Shown piece after piece: positions 63,751-64,000 of a stretch of DNA of 64,000 nt (position 1 is the stretch's first letter; every line of letters begins with the position of its first letter). Under the pieces are notes generated by a model. That model was not told the origin of the DNA. It was given only the letters and a program-made list of their open reading frames with translations, and did no database searches. Origin of the DNA: Saururus chinensis (taxonomy: Eukaryota > Streptophyta > Magnoliopsida > Piperales > Saururaceae); the NCBI GenBank assembly GCA_035235625.1, contig CP141140.1, positions 19,302,685 to 19,366,684 of the forward strand, given 5' to 3'. A program made the position numbers and the translations under genes.

Positions 63751-64000
63751 TGTAACATTCAAGAAATTTCTAAATTTTCGTAGTTGGCCACGTAAAAAAT
63801 AGTGTGTTGACCTTTCAACCTTCTTAGTTGAATAATTTTCTCAATGGCTGGAATTTATAACTAAGACTATGTGGGTGGAAAGTAGACAGAAAGATAGAAA
63901 TGCCACTAAGAACGTGTGAATCGAAATTCGAATGAGGGAGATATGACCGTTCAAAGTTGGACATGCCACATAAGGCCCATTTACCCAAAATAGACATGCT
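63751..64000 (+). mobile_element. LTR running off the window, related to the 58780-62504 solo LTR
   Basis: Begins TGTAACATTCAAGAAATTTC. Over about 250 bases it follows the reverse complement of the right end of the 58780-62504 element, with about 70-80% agreement by eye and blocks such as GTGGAAAGTAGACAGAAAG. Opposite orientation to that copy. Its far end and target duplication lie outside the window. Confidence 0.7.

Overview
The window is plant nuclear DNA. Four split genes with GT-AG introns (one intron is GC-AG) sit in AT-rich intergenic DNA packed with LTR retrotransposons, a CACTA transposon and many short inverted-repeat elements. A plant subtilase, a plastid-targeted membrane protein, a NOA1/BPG2-type GTPase and a proton pump-interactor all point to an angiosperm. 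The small 'TCCCATATTAATAG'-type elements would suit a monocot, but I cannot fix the species.

Layout. 1-3444: intergenic. 3445-7750 (-): complete 11-exon subtilase of 765 aa with an intact Asp/His/Asn/Ser set. 7751-16400: gene-poor, with at least eight MITE-like elements. 16400-18840 (+): GC-rich 5' region, a 5'UTR intron and a three-exon 172-aa plastid membrane protein. 19518-23176: a ~300-bp TRIM element split by a 3.36-kb solo LTR. 23798-38377: an old Ty1/copia element containing (i) a 4.7-kb CACTA transposon, itself split by a 1.43-kb solo LTR, and (ii) a younger 5.26-kb copia element with two 568-bp LTRs. 38378-41650: degenerate gene-like fragments and MITEs. 41880-45522 (+): circularly permuted YqeH/NOA1/BPG2-like GTPase, 579 aa. 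48319-54034 (-): proton pump-interactor homologue of 1330 aa with a 796-codon acidic first exon. 54675-58779: intergenic with local duplications. 58780-62504: 3.73-kb solo LTR with a perfect target-site duplication. 63514-63750: remnant of a TTF-type/hAT-derived gene, cut by a related LTR that runs off the window.

The four genes are independent single-gene units. The subtilase is probably secreted, the 172-aa protein is predicted plastidial, the GTPase organellar, and the interactor a tail-anchored membrane protein near the plasma membrane H+-ATPase. The main value of the window is its legible insertion history: boundaries for seven mobile elements can be placed with TG...CA or CACTA ends and matching or near-matching target-site duplications. 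I found no convincing new biochemical system. The most unusual items are the long repeat-bearing N-terminus of the pump-interactor, the copia polyprotein broken only by six UAG codons, a GC-AG intron, and a paired-dyad cassette shared by two otherwise different LTRs.
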